DNA of 64,000 bases from Diacronema lutheri (Eukaryota > Haptophyta > Pavlovophyceae > Pavlovales > Pavlovaceae), in NCBI GenBank assembly GCA_019448385.1, contig JAGTXO010000004.1:496001-560000 (forward strand), read 5' to 3'. The notes under the pieces are model-generated. The model was given only the letters and a program-made list of their open reading frames with translations. It was not told the origin of the DNA and searched no databases. Shown here one piece after another: positions 51,811 through 62,087 of this stretch; positions within the stretch are counted from its first letter, which is position 1; each line of letters begins with the position of its first letter. A program made the position numbers and the translations under genes.

Positions 51811-54756
51811 ATGGGCGGCATGCTCATGCTCCGCGCGCTCCGCCTCGTGCGCAGAGCAGTCGGGCCGCCCGGCGCGGCGGCGTGCAGGCGGTACCACCGG
51901 CCGCCTGCGTTGCCCGCGCTCGTGCCTGCGGCCACGCGCGCCGAGTCGCCAAGCTCACCGCCCGCGCTGCAGCGGCAGGAGCGCGCGAACACGCCGACGC
52001 GCGCGCGCGCCGGCGCGCGCTCCTGGCAACCGGCCAGCCCGAAGCGGCAGCGCGCGCTCGACATCAACGAGCTGATCATGGGCGCGCAGACGCCCGCGCG
52101 CGTCCTGGCGGTCATCAGCTCGGCGCGAGCCGAATTCAACAACGTCAACCTGGCGACGGCGCTGCACCGGATCGCAAAGCTCACGTCCGCTCAGCCGGGC
52201 GCCGACCGCAAGGCCTTTTTCCACGAGCACGAGGCGCAGGTGCGCGAGCTGCTCGCGGAGATCCGCGCCGAGCTGCCCAGCTTTGCCGGCCGCCAGCTCG
52301 CCGCCTGCGCCTACGCTTCCTCCCTCATCTGCAACGGTCTGGCCCAGCCATTGCTTTCCGACGTCCGTTCGCTTCTCGTCGCCGTCGGGCCGATCGCCGC
52401 GCCGCAGGTCGCGACGTTGCACAGCCAAGGGCTAGCCAACCTGGCGTGGGCGCACGCGCAGGCGGACGTGCCATCGACCGACGTCTTCGATGCGCTCACC
52501 CCCGTCGCGCTCGCCCGCCTCAGCGAGTTCACCATCGAAGGCCTGAGCGCTCTGGCCTGGTCGTATGCCAAGCTTCAGCTCCACGAGCCGGAGTTGGCCG
52601 GCGCGATCGGCCGCGAAGTCGTCGCGCGCTTCATGTCGCGCGACTCAGGCGACGCCGGCAGCGCCAACGCCGACGCCGCTGCTGGCGCGCCGAACGCGCA
52701 CGCGGCTACGCACATCCGCCCGCGCGAACTGACCAACTTGGCGTGGTCGTTTGGGCGTTTGCGCGTGCCCGAGCGCGGGGCGCTCTTTGACGCGCTCGCC
52801 GACATCGCGGTTGAGCAGATTGGCGCGTTCAACACGCGCGACCTCTCCCAGCTCGTGTGGTCGTATGCCAAGGCGGGGCACGCGGCACCGTTGCTCTTCG
52901 ACGAAATTGCGCGCGTCGCGCCCGCGCGGCTCTCGCACTTCAACTCACAGGACTTTGCAAACATGACGTGCGCGTACGCAAGCGCCGGCATGTGCGCGGA
53001 CGAGCTCTTTCGCGCGGTTGCGCTCGAGGTGGAACCACGCCTTGACGAGTTTACGGCGCAGGGGCTGGCCAACCTCGCGTGGGCTTTTGCCAAGGCTGGC
53101 GCGCCTTCTGCGCGCGTCCTTCTCGAGTCGATTGCGGCCGTTTTCCCGCCAAGGCTTCCCGACCTCGGCCCGCGCCAGCTCGCGATGCTCGTGTGGGCGT
53201 TTTCGAAAAACGGCGCGTCGTCGGAAGCGCCGTTTCGTGCGGTCGAGCACGAGCTGGGCTCGCGCAAGCTCGCAGACTTCAACCATGTCGAGCTCGTGAA
53301 CACCGCGTGGGCGTTCGCGACGGCGCGCGTGAGCGCGCCCGCCCTCTTCACGCGGATCGGCGCCGAGGTGGCCGTGCGTGCTCCCGAGTTTGGGGCCCAG
53401 ACGCTCGCGAACGCCGCGTGGTCGCTCGCACGCTCGCGCGCGCCGGCGCGGCGCGCGTTCAGCGCGATCTGCGCCGAGGTCGAGGGCAGGCCGCTCGATA
53501 TCTTCTCCGCGCAGCAGCTCGCAAACCTGATTTGGGCTTTTTCAATCGCCGGGTGCGACGCGCATCGGTTACTATCCGCAGTTGCGCCCGAGGTCACGCG
53601 GCGCGCGGCTGAGTTCAAGCCGGTTGAGCTTGCCAATCTGGCATGGGCGATGGCCGTGTCCTCCTCATTCAGCAGCGGCGCGATCGAGCTGCCCCTGCGC
53701 AAGGCGCTCGTGCTCGCGCTCGTCGAGCGCATTGACGCGCTCGAACACGAGACTGACGTACGTGCTCCCCTCACCCACCGTGGCGCTCGTCGCACGCGGC
53801 TCGCGCGCGCCGAGCGCGTGTTGTGCACCCGGCCTCCTCCCCACACTGAGCCTCACGTGCGCTGCGCTTCCTCCCCGCCCCCCTGTCCTGCCCTTCCTCC
53901 CCGCCCCCCTGTCCTGCGCTTCCTTCCCGCCCCCCTGTCCTGCGCTTCCTTCCCGCCCCCCCTGTCCTGCGCTTCCTCCCCGCCCCCCTGTCCTGCGCTT
54001 CCTCCCCGCCCCCCTGTCCTGCCCTTCCTCCCCGCCCCCCTGTCCTGCCCTTCCTCCCCGCCCCCCTGCCCGCACCAAATGGCGCGCGCCGTGTGCGCCC
54101 AGTGTGAACTGGGCGGCGCAGAATCGCTCAGTCAAATACACCAGGCGAATATGGCACTGCTCCTCGAGGGAGCTGAGCTGGGCGTGTCGTTTTCAACGCG
54201 CATGGGCGAGCGCTGCGCCGAAGCGATGCGCTCGCTTGCTGTGAGCACTGCGGAGCCGTCCGCGCGCCACCGTCGGCTCTCTGCGGCCCTCACGCGGCTC
54301 GGCCACGCACACGACACGGAGTACATGCTTCCGCCCCTCAGCTACCGCGTGGACATCGCGCTAGTGGGCAGGCCGGTGGTCATCGAGCTGCACGGGCCTG
54401 CGAGCTTCGACACGCAAAAGCAGCTGCTGGCGTCGGCCGCGATGATGGTTCGTCACATGCGCCTTGCTGGGTGGAGCGTGATCGAGCTGCCATTTTGGGA
54501 GTGGCCGGACAGTCCGGACGAGCAGTACGCGTACCTTTCCGCTCGGATGCGCGAGCTGCCCGCGCAGGGCGTCGAGCCACGCCACGCCGCACCGCTCGAC
54601 GCGGCGCCAGGTGAACGCCGGGGCGAGGCGCCGGGCGTGCACGCTGCTCAGGGAGTCGACGTGGGCGACCTTTTCGCCGAGCATCCGCTCGGCGGCGCGG
54701 AGCACGACACCGCGGCCGCCACGGCCATTCGACGGAGCGCGGGGCTGCGGAGATGA
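51811..54756 (+). CDS. RAP-domain protein with 11 helical repeats, organelle RNA metabolism
   Basis: Repeat proteins ending in a RAP domain bind RNA in mitochondria or plastids. Exons 51811–53757 and 54103–54756 (345-nt intron, phase 0) give 866 residues. A basic leader (MLRALRLVRRAV) looks like an organelle presequence. Eleven repeats about 36–39 residues apart carry the core LANLAWAFAKAG, comparable to FASTK and OPR proteins. The C-terminal RAP domain (54345–54560) has DIALVGRPVVIELHGPASF and LAGWSVIELPFWEWPDSPDE. The intron is a multiple of three and stop-free, so an unspliced mRNA would insert 115 residues. Confidence 0.88.
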   Translation: MGGMLMLRALRLVRRAVGPPGAAACRRYHRPPALPALVPAATRAESPSSPPALQRQERANTPTRARAGARSWQPASPKRQRALDINELIMGAQTPARVLAVISSARAEFNNVNLATALHRIAKLTSAQPGADRKAFFHEHEAQVRELLAEIRAELPSFAGRQLAACAYASSLICNGLAQPLLSDVRSLLVAVGPIAAPQVATLHSQGLANLAWAHAQADVPSTDVFDALTPVALARLSEFTIEGLSALAWSYAKLQLHEPELAGAIGREVVARFMSRDSGDAGSANADAAAGAPNAHAATHIRPRELTNLAWSFGRLRVPERGALFDALADIAVEQIGAFNTRDLSQLVWSYAKAGHAAPLLFDEIARVAPARLSHFNSQDFANMTCAYASAGMCADELFRAVALEVEPRLDEFTAQGLANLAWAFAKAGAPSARVLLESIAAVFPPRLPDLGPRQLAMLVWAFSKNGASSEAPFRAVEHELGSRKLADFNHVELVNTAWAFATARVSAPALFTRIGAEVAVRAPEFGAQTLANAAWSLARSRAPARRAFSAICAEVEGRPLDIFSAQQLANLIWAFSIAGCDAHRLLSAVAPEVTRRAAEFKPVELANLAWAMAVSSSFSSGAIELPLRKALVLALVERIDALEHETDVRAPLTHRGARRTRLARAERVLCTRPPPHTEPHVRCASSPPPCPALPPRPPVLRFLPAPLSCASFPPPLSCASSPPPCPALPPRPPVLPFLPAPLSCPSSPPPCPHQMARAVCAQCELGGAESLSQIHQANMALLLEGAELGVSFSTRMGERCAEAMRSLAVSTAEPSARHRRLSAALTRLGHAHDTEYMLPPLSYRVDIALVGRPVVIELHGPASFDTQKQLLASAAMMVRHMRLAGWSVIELPFWEWPDSPDEQYAYLSARMRELPAQGVEPRHAAPLDAAPGERRGEAPGVHAAQGVDVGDLFAEHPLGGAEHDTAAATAIRRSAGLRR
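53869..54069. repeat. 25-bp tandem repeat in the RAP gene intron
   Basis: About eight copies of a unit of the form CTTCCTCCCCGCCCCCCTG plus TCCTGC, with small length changes. Pyrimidine-only apart from G, so it may also act as an extended polypyrimidine tract for the acceptor at 54101–54102. Confidence 0.9.
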
Positions 54757-54947
54757 GCCGTGCAACCGCCACAAAAGCGGGCGTGACATGGCGGTGTCCG
54801 TGTGCAAGGACGTTCACGGTTCAGTCGTCCCGGTCAGCTGTGAGGGGGTCCCGGGTCTCCCGCCCCCCCGCGAGGCACGCCAAAGTGGAGCGTCGCTGAA
54901 CGCTCGTCCCGGCACACCAGCATGGCGGCGTGCACGTCGTAGGACCA

Positions 54948-56202
54948 ATGGAGGATGGGGCCCTCGCGCTGCTCCGCGCGTGCGCGGGCGAGGATGAGGA
55001 CGCGGCCATCGCGCTGATCCGGTCGGGCGTCGATCCTGCACAGTATGACGACGCGACGGGCGCGTCCTGCCTGATGCTTGCGGCTGCCCGCGGCGCGGCG
55101 CGCGTGTGCGCGGCGCTCTTGCAGGCGGGCGCGCCGTGGAACGCGCTCGACCGCCGAGGCAGGTGTGCAGGCGAGTATGCGCTCGACGGCTCGCATCAGC
55201 AGATCGTCGACATAATCGTCGACCATGCTGTCCGGTGCGAACTCCTCCTCGGCGCCATCGGCCGGAACGAGCGACTGAACCCACCGCACATTGCGCCCGC
55301 GAGCGCCGCGCACTCCACGCCCACCGCGGCGCCCGCCGCGGCGACTTCCGCAGCGCCTTGCGAGGCGCCCGCCGCGGCACAAAGCTGCGAGTCCGCGCGC
55401 TACCTCTCGCGCGCGGTGCGCTACGATGGCGACCGCCTCCTCGACGAGGCCGACGATGCGGTCATGATGGAATGGGAGCGCCCTCTCATGGCGGCACACG
55501 CGCACGTGCTCTGCGGAGACGCGCACGACAGGCGCGTGCTGAACATCGGCTTTGGCATGGGGATCATCGATGGGCTGATCCACGAGCGCGGCGCCGCGGC
55601 GCACACGATCATTGAGGCGCACCCCGCCGTCGTCGCCAAGGCGCGGCGCGATGGCTGGGCCGAGCGCGCGTCGCTCGTCGAGGCCCGGTGGCAAGACGCA
55701 CTCGTGCCGGGCGGCGCAGCTCGCGCGCTCGCTCCATACGACGCCATTTTTTACGACGCGTACGCGGAGGACTACTCGGATATGCGTGAGCTGCACGCGC
55801 TGCTGCCCGAGCTGCTCGCGCCGGGCGGCGTCTACTCGTTCTTCAACGGCCTGTGCCCCGACAACATCTTCTTTCACGGCGTCGTCTGCCAGCTCGTGCA
55901 GGTGATCCCCCGCAAGCGAAGCGCGCGCGCCCATCGGCGCGTCGCACGACGCTGACCCCTACCCGTGCACGCGCGCGCGCTCGCCCGGCATTCGCCGTTG
56001 GCGTGCACTTTGGGCGCGCGTCGTGCCTTGCGCCGTCCGCCAGCTCGAGCTCGCCGAGCTTGGGCTCGCGTGCGAGTTCCACCCGGTTCCGATCAGCGTG
56101 GCGGAGGCTGAGTGGGTGGGCGTGGCGCGCAAGTACTGGCACGGGCGCGACACGTACTATTTGCCTGTCGCGCAGCTGCCGTACAAGGAGAACGAGGGCT
56201 GA
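54948..56202 (+). CDS. RMT2: Ankyrin-repeat protein arginine N-methyltransferase 2
   Basis: Rmt2 methylates the delta-nitrogen of an arginine in ribosomal protein L12. Exons 54948–55901 and 56044–56202 (142-nt GT–AG intron, phase 0) give 370 residues. An N-terminal ankyrin region (GASCLMLAAARGAARVCAAL) is followed by the methyltransferase domain: RVLNIGFGMGIIDGLIHE (SAM motif I), IIEAHPAVV (motif post-I), ARWQDAL, DAIFYDAYAEDYSDM and YSFFNGL. Exon 2 supplies LACEFHPVPI and the Tyr/Trp-rich end KYWHGRDTYYLPV. Motifs and order are complete. The conserved ATG at 54948 was preferred over an upstream GTG. Confidence 0.92.
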
Positions 56203-56300
56203 GAGGCATCACATAAGCGCGTGAAGACCTCGAGCGCGCCTCTTTGAACGGCGACAACACTGAGACTGCCGTGCGGCAGTGATCATCATCGCCATTGCTG

Positions 56301-59300
56301 TTAAGCATGTCCAAATTTCGGCACTGCACCGGCGGCGAGCGCATGCGGCGCCTGCAGCTGCAGCTCGTGCCTCAAGTTTGGCAAGAAGTTGTCGAGCACG
56401 GTCCAGAGCAGCGCGCGCACATCCTGGCCCGTGCTCTCGCGCACGGCGTCGAAGACGTCGTCCGCCGCCGTCATGATGCACGCCGTCATGTTCTTGAGGC
56501 ACTGGCCCACCGTCTCGTGCAGCGGTCGAAGCAACAGCATGGCGTCCGCCCAGCCGAGTGTTGCGGTCATCGCGCCGACGAGGCGAAGGAAGAGCTGAGC
56601 GAAGTCGGGGCACGGCGCGAGCGCGCGCAAGTGCTGCAGCACCATCCGCGAGACGATCGCGCACAGCTTGACGCTCACGCCAACCGCACGCGCCGACAGC
56701 GCATCCGCACGCACACACGCGCCGGGCGACACGGCCGCGGCCGGCGGCGGCGGGGGCGACGAGGCAGCTGCGGGCGCCGCCGCGCTAAGCGCCGCCGCCT
56801 TGCTCGCCACCACCGCCCGCTGCAGCGCGCCGAGCCGAGCTTCGAAGAGCGGAAGCAAGATCGCACCGAGCACGTGCGCAAGCTCGGGCGCGCCCAGTGT
56901 CCCAAGCCGCTCGGAGCTGACAATCGCGAGCAGCTCGGCCAGCGCGACGGCCTCCACGTCGGCTTCGCACGTGCCGCCGTGAATCAGGTTGCACAGGCCT
57001 TGCAGCGGGCACATCCACACATCGTCCCAGTGCGCGCCGGCGCGCGGCGAGCGCGCCGCGTCTACGGCGCGGCCGGCGCCGACGTCCGGCGCGGCAGCGC
57101 GCGGGCGCAAGAGGCACGCACGGAGCTGCAGGCTGCCCAGCATGTGCGCCGACTGCGTGCCGCGCGGCGGCGCGGCCTCGCGCGCGCAGCTTAGGAGCAG
57201 ACCGGACAGCGCTGCGAGGTTATCAAGCGTGACGTGCGCGCAACCGCCGTCGCTCGCCACGAAGACGATCGCCTCGAACGCGATGTCGGCCGCGGCGGAC
57301 GCGCGCGCGCCCGCCTGCGCCGACGAGCGCTGCTCGAGGCCGCCGTTGAACAGTTGCTGCAGCAGAGCACAAACCGTTGCCCACCCAGCTGCGCCCGCGC
57401 CCGCGCCGCGCTCGACGTGCGCGCCGGGCGCGCCGTCGTCCGAGGCGGCCGCGTCGCCGCCGTCCGAATCTGCGCCGTGCAAGCGCTCCGCGTCGGCGAC
57501 GGTGGCGACGTTGACCGGCGCGGGCGCCATGTGCGGCGCGTTGGAACGGAGGAGGAGGAGGAGGCCGGTCGAGACGCGCTGCGCGAGCATGGCGAAGTGG
57601 TCGGGCGGCAGGTGCAGCAGCGCGTCGAGCAGCTCGAGCAGCTGCGGCTGTAGACTCGGCTTGTGCAAAAGCCGAATGCAAAGTCGCAGCGCGCTCACTA
57701 CCGCGCGCTCGACGAGCGGCCACTCGACCCGCGCGGACGCGGGGTGCGCGGCCGGCTCGCCGGCGCGGCCGGCGGCCGTCTGTGGCTGCGCGGGCATCAG
57801 AATGTCGCAGAGCTGCAGCCGCAGCCGAGGCCAGAGTAGGTCGATCCGCGCGTGGTTTGAAAGCGCCGCGCTCGCCATCAGCTCGAGCGCCCAGACGCGC
57901 GTAAGGAGCGAGCGCGCGCCGCCGGCCGACGCCGCAGCGACGGCTGATTCAAGGGCCAGGGCGTTCATCAGGTGTGCGAGCGACTCGGCGGAGAGGAAGC
58001 GCGAGTCCGAGATCAAGTCGCTGACTGCACACGCTTGTGCAACCGCTCTCGCCGTCTCGAGCGCAGGGTCGTCAGCGCAGGCGTCGCCGACGGCCGCGTC
58101 GCCGCCACGCAGCGCAGCGACAGAGCCGCGCGCGTGCGCGTCGGGCCGCGCGGTGTCGGCAGGCGCGTCAGACGGCGCTGGCTGCGCGCTTCCGCTGCTC
58201 GCCCCGCCGACGAAGAGATAGTCCCACAGGCCACCGCCACCGTCTGCACTCGGCGCGCTCGATGCACCCATCGCCACCTCGCCCCTACCCGTGCCGTCCC
58301 CGTCCGAGCCAGCGGGCAGCGTTCGGCGCGCGCCGTCGGCGCCCGCTTGGGCGCGCGCGCGCTCGGCGTCCGCGCCGACGGCTCTGCTCGCCCGGCGCGA
58401 GGCGATGCCGGCCGCGGGCGCGGGCAGGCGCGGCAGGACGAGCGGTGGGTGCCCGCCTGCAGACGCGAGCGGTTTGCCGTCGGCGGAGGCGAAGTCGTCA
58501 AGTTCGACCGCGTCGGCAGGGAGAAGGCCAGCGAGCATGAGCTCGAGCGTGAGCGCGAGCACGTTGCGCCACGCCTCGCGCAGCATCGACGACATCTCGT
58601 GCGCGAGGCTGAACGCCGCCACGAGCAACGAGCGGACGCGCGCGTCCGCCGCGAGCGCAGCGGGCGCGCCGCCGCGCGTGCCGTTGGCGCGGTCGAGCGC
58701 GCGACGGAGCTGCGCGTGTGCCTGGGCCGTGAGCGCGACGTGCAACTTGTTCAGCTGCGCCGTCAAGTGGTGGTGCGCGCAAACGGCTGCGAAACGCTCG
58801 CACCCGCGCACGGCGCGCTCGAGCGACAGCGTGTCGCGCGCGCACTCGAGGGACGCCGTCAGAGCGCCGAGAAGATCGTCCCAGACGAGCAGGAACATGT
58901 CACGCGCGTGGCCCTCGGCATCGGTGCCAAAGTGCGCGAGCGAGCCGCGCCGCGCCGTCGCGCCCGCGACTGAGCCCCATGCCGCGACGTCGGCGCCACC
59001 GCCGCCTCCGCCACCCGCCGTCGCCGCGCCGCCCGCACGCGCCGACGGCGTGAGCTGGATCTGATGCGTGGCGATGGCGTCGTAGAGTGCGCCGAGGTAC
59101 GACGCGGGCAGGTCGGCGCCATCGTTGATCCCGCGGTTGTTTTTGAAAAAGGCGTCCTTTGTCATCTTGCGCTTGACTGCGGGGTTGTGCAAGTCGGTGT
59201 TCAGCATGATGACAGAGTATGAGAGGATGAACGCCACGTCAGCGGAGGCGAGCGGGCCGGGCGCCTGCGCGTAGTAGTGCCGCGAGAACGCCTCGAGGAT

Positions 59301-61781
59301 CCGCTCGATCTTCTGCGCCTCGCCGGGCAGCTGGAAGAGCACGAGCAACCGGCGGAGTGCGCCATCAATCCGCAGGCCGCGGAATGAGACAGTGCGCACG
59401 TAAGCGCTAAGCGCGCTCGCGCAAAAGTCGGCGGGGTCGGAGAGGAAGTCGCCGACCGCCGCCTTATCCAGACCGGGCGTCGCACGCAAGAAGCCCGCCA
59501 TGTCCTCCGGGCTGCACGGTCGGCCGACGAGGCCCAGCTCCTGCAGTGACGCGACGCTCTTGCGCCCCGCTGCGTTAAAATGACGCGCGCCCGCGCTCAC
59601 GCGCACCTTGAAACGCTTGCGCTCGCGCAGCGCAGCGGCGGACAGGCGCAGCGGCGCCGCCGGGATGACAAGGCTCGCGCCCACCGTGCTCGCGCGCATC
59701 GGCAGCGCGCGCCGGCGCGCGTGCGCGCCGGGATCCGCGCTGCCGCGCGCGGGCGAGCGCCTCGGCGCCACGTCGTCGGCGCGCGCGGGAGACTCGGCCG
59801 CGATCGGCGCGCCGTCGCCCCGCTCGCCCGGCAGCGCCACGGCCAACGACGGCCTCTGCGGCCCCGGAGCGCCCGCGCGCGGCACAAACGCGCCGTCGCC
59901 GTCGTCGGCGGGCACGCGCGCGCTCGGCGGCGCGCGCGCGGTGGGCGACGTGGCCAGACTGGGCAGGGGCGACGCTTGGACGGAGAAGCTGTCGCCACAC
60001 TGCGAGTCCGCGTGGTCGATTGCGCGCCCAAAAGCCCCGCCCGCCTCGTCTAACTCCGCCTCGTCCTCGCCACCGCCGCTGACGCCGACGCAGCCGTCGG
60101 CGCGCGTGACCTCGCGCGCGTCAACGCCGCCGCCGCCGCCGCACAGACGTGCTAGCGAGTCCAGGACTGCCACGAAGCCCTCAAAGCAGGCCGGTTGAAG
60201 CAGCGCTGCAGTCGCGGCCGCGCTGCCAATGCCGCCGCCACCGCCGCCGCCCGCCGCACTACCGCCGCTACCGCCGCCGCCCAGCCCGCCCGCGCGGCTG
60301 GGCGCCATGGCAGTGGCGTTCTCGCTCGCCGGGATGGCCGCGCGCGCGAGGAGCCGCGCCAGATTCTCGAACAGGTTGGTGCAGCCGACGTCGCAGTCAT
60401 AGTTGACGTACAGGTCGACAAGCAGCGCTGGCTCGCGGCAGAACTCGACGAGCGACTCGACAGTGAGCTGCTGCTGCTCGACGGTCGCAGCCGCGCCGAT
60501 CAGCCCGAGCGCGCCGCCAGGCCCTCCGCCGCCGCCGCCGCGCGCAAGCGCGGACGCACCTGCGGACGCGTGCGCGTTGTTCGGTTTGGCGCCGTCGAGA
60601 GCCGCGCCCGCCGCGTCTGGCTTCAGCCGCTGCGGCGCGAGCAGGCGCATGTGCATTGAATTGAAAAAGACCTCCAGCTCGGTTTTTAAATGCTGCCGGA
60701 CTGTCACGAAGAGGTTGAAGACGGCGCGCAGCGCGAGGGAGAGGAGGAGCGCATCGGCGGTGTGCGCGGCGTGGAGCAGGTGCTTGCACACCGACTCCTG
60801 GATCAGCGCGACGAGCGGCGGCGCCGCTGAGAAGCCGTCGCCGCCGGCCTCGAGCGCCGTGTTCACCAAGCGCAACCCGAGCTGCTGGCTGCGGGCGTTT
60901 GCGCCGTGCCATTGTGGGTCGATCAGTCGAGCGAGGCCGCCAAGCAGCCAGCACATGCACGGCACGCCGTACACCTCGTCCGCCGGATCGACGCGCCGTC
61001 CGTCCGCGCCCGCCGATGGCTGCGCCTGCGCGCGAGGCGGTGGGGGCGACGCATTTGCGCCCGGCGGCGGCGGCGGTGGCAGCGCGGGCGCCGGCGCGAC
61101 GCCCGCATCAACGCCGTTTTGCCCATCGGCGGCGGCGGCAGCAGCGGCGGCGGCAGCGGCGCCATCGGCGCCATCGCTCGGCTCCCACTCCTCCCACGCC
61201 GTTTCGACGCAGTGCGGCAAGCGCGCGAAGACGGTCAGCGTGAGGACAGCCATGGCGGACTCAGCTGCGTGGCGGAGCGGAGCAGATTGGCCACGGGCGG
61301 GGAGGCTGGCCTGGAGGGCGGTGCACCAGATGTGCCAGACGGAGCGGTTGCTCAGCAAGTGCCCCGCCGTCGAGCGCAGCGTGGCGAGCAGCGCCTCGAG
61401 CACGCGCGTCGTCCCGAGCTCCGACTCGGCCCAAAACCGGCCCTCGTCGAGGCCGCAGAGTGTGCGCACGATGAGGTTGACAGCCTCGCGCGCGTTGATC
61501 GAGGAGCTGGATATCAGCCCGTAGAGCAGGAACGTGTGCACCGACGAGAGCGCCACGTCTGCCACCTCCTCCGCGCGCGACGTCGCGACGAGCGCGAGGA
61601 AGGGCTCGACGACCGTCTGCGCGTCGACCAGGTCGGACGAGTTGTGCAGCTCGTCGAGGAGTGACCGAAAGTCAGCGTAGAGCTCGCTCTCGCGCGCGTA
61701 TGCGTCGGAGAGGCGCATCACCGTGAGCACATTGTGGATCTCCGACTTGACGTAGTACCGCTGCTTCCGCCCATCCGCCAT
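56301..61781 (-). CDS. Large ARF guanine-nucleotide exchange factor, GBF1/GNOM type
   Basis: Activates ARF GTPases for vesicle formation at the Golgi. About 1,826 residues in a single exon. The N-terminus (RYYVKSEIHNVLTVMR) matches the DCB start of GBF1, and a long DCB/HUS region follows. The Sec7 domain (about residues 710–910) has VSFRGLRIDGALRRLL, FQLPGEAQKIER with the glutamic finger, and MLNTDLHNPAVKRKMT. C-terminal HDS regions follow to the stop at 56301. Poly-Ala and poly-Gly inserts (for example AAAAAAAAADG) interrupt conserved parts. ATG 61916 is an alternative in-frame start adding 45 residues. 61781 fits the conserved start better. Confidence 0.92.
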   Translation of the reverse strand: MADGRKQRYYVKSEIHNVLTVMRLSDAYARESELYADFRSLLDELHNSSDLVDAQTVVEPFLALVATSRAEEVADVALSSVHTFLLYGLISSSSINAREAVNLIVRTLCGLDEGRFWAESELGTTRVLEALLATLRSTAGHLLSNRSVWHIWCTALQASLPARGQSAPLRHAAESAMAVLTLTVFARLPHCVETAWEEWEPSDGADGAAAAAAAAAAADGQNGVDAGVAPAPALPPPPPPGANASPPPPRAQAQPSAGADGRRVDPADEVYGVPCMCWLLGGLARLIDPQWHGANARSQQLGLRLVNTALEAGGDGFSAAPPLVALIQESVCKHLLHAAHTADALLLSLALRAVFNLFVTVRQHLKTELEVFFNSMHMRLLAPQRLKPDAAGAALDGAKPNNAHASAGASALARGGGGGGPGGALGLIGAAATVEQQQLTVESLVEFCREPALLVDLYVNYDCDVGCTNLFENLARLLARAAIPASENATAMAPSRAGGLGGGGSGGSAAGGGGGGGIGSAAATAALLQPACFEGFVAVLDSLARLCGGGGGVDAREVTRADGCVGVSGGGEDEAELDEAGGAFGRAIDHADSQCGDSFSVQASPLPSLATSPTARAPPSARVPADDGDGAFVPRAGAPGPQRPSLAVALPGERGDGAPIAAESPARADDVAPRRSPARGSADPGAHARRRALPMRASTVGASLVIPAAPLRLSAAALRERKRFKVRVSAGARHFNAAGRKSVASLQELGLVGRPCSPEDMAGFLRATPGLDKAAVGDFLSDPADFCASALSAYVRTVSFRGLRIDGALRRLLVLFQLPGEAQKIERILEAFSRHYYAQAPGPLASADVAFILSYSVIMLNTDLHNPAVKRKMTKDAFFKNNRGINDGADLPASYLGALYDAIATHQIQLTPSARAGGAATAGGGGGGGADVAAWGSVAGATARRGSLAHFGTDAEGHARDMFLLVWDDLLGALTASLECARDTLSLERAVRGCERFAAVCAHHHLTAQLNKLHVALTAQAHAQLRRALDRANGTRGGAPAALAADARVRSLLVAAFSLAHEMSSMLREAWRNVLALTLELMLAGLLPADAVELDDFASADGKPLASAGGHPPLVLPRLPAPAAGIASRRASRAVGADAERARAQAGADGARRTLPAGSDGDGTGRGEVAMGASSAPSADGGGGLWDYLFVGGASSGSAQPAPSDAPADTARPDAHARGSVAALRGGDAAVGDACADDPALETARAVAQACAVSDLISDSRFLSAESLAHLMNALALESAVAAASAGGARSLLTRVWALELMASAALSNHARIDLLWPRLRLQLCDILMPAQPQTAAGRAGEPAAHPASARVEWPLVERAVVSALRLCIRLLHKPSLQPQLLELLDALLHLPPDHFAMLAQRVSTGLLLLLRSNAPHMAPAPVNVATVADAERLHGADSDGGDAAASDDGAPGAHVERGAGAGAAGWATVCALLQQLFNGGLEQRSSAQAGARASAAADIAFEAIVFVASDGGCAHVTLDNLAALSGLLLSCAREAAPPRGTQSAHMLGSLQLRACLLRPRAAAPDVGAGRAVDAARSPRAGAHWDDVWMCPLQGLCNLIHGGTCEADVEAVALAELLAIVSSERLGTLGAPELAHVLGAILLPLFEARLGALQRAVVASKAAALSAAAPAAASSPPPPPAAAVSPGACVRADALSARAVGVSVKLCAIVSRMVLQHLRALAPCPDFAQLFLRLVGAMTATLGWADAMLLLRPLHETVGQCLKNMTACIMTAADDVFDAVRESTGQDVRALLWTVLDNFLPNLRHELQLQAPHALAAGAVPKFGHA

Positions 61782-62087
61782 CCTGGTTCCGCTGCTGATC
61801 TCTAGGGGCGGGATGACCGAGCCGAACGGGAGCGCAAAATCGGCGTCGACAGAACGTCGATGTGCCGACCGCTGGCTGCGCGACTCGAGCTCTGTTGGCC
61901 AGCTGGTGATGGCCATCGTCTGTTCATAGAGCTTGCGTGGCCTCGCGGTGCTCAAGAGAGCTGCAGCCGCAGCTGCCGCCCCCTTTCGTCCCCACTCCAG
62001 CGTGCCGCTCAGCGTGGCGGCCGCCCCAGTCTTCTATTCTAAAAGTGATTTTTCTCAATGGTCTCGTTCCGATCGGGCCGGGCGTGA
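61782..62087. promoter_or_regulatory. 306-bp divergent region, ARF-GEF / acidic protein
   Basis: The longest divergent gap in the window. It holds an AT-richer patch (CTTCTATTCTAAAAGTGA, near 62031–62048) and the possible 45-codon extension of the ARF-GEF. No classical TATA box or known site. Confidence 0.35.
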
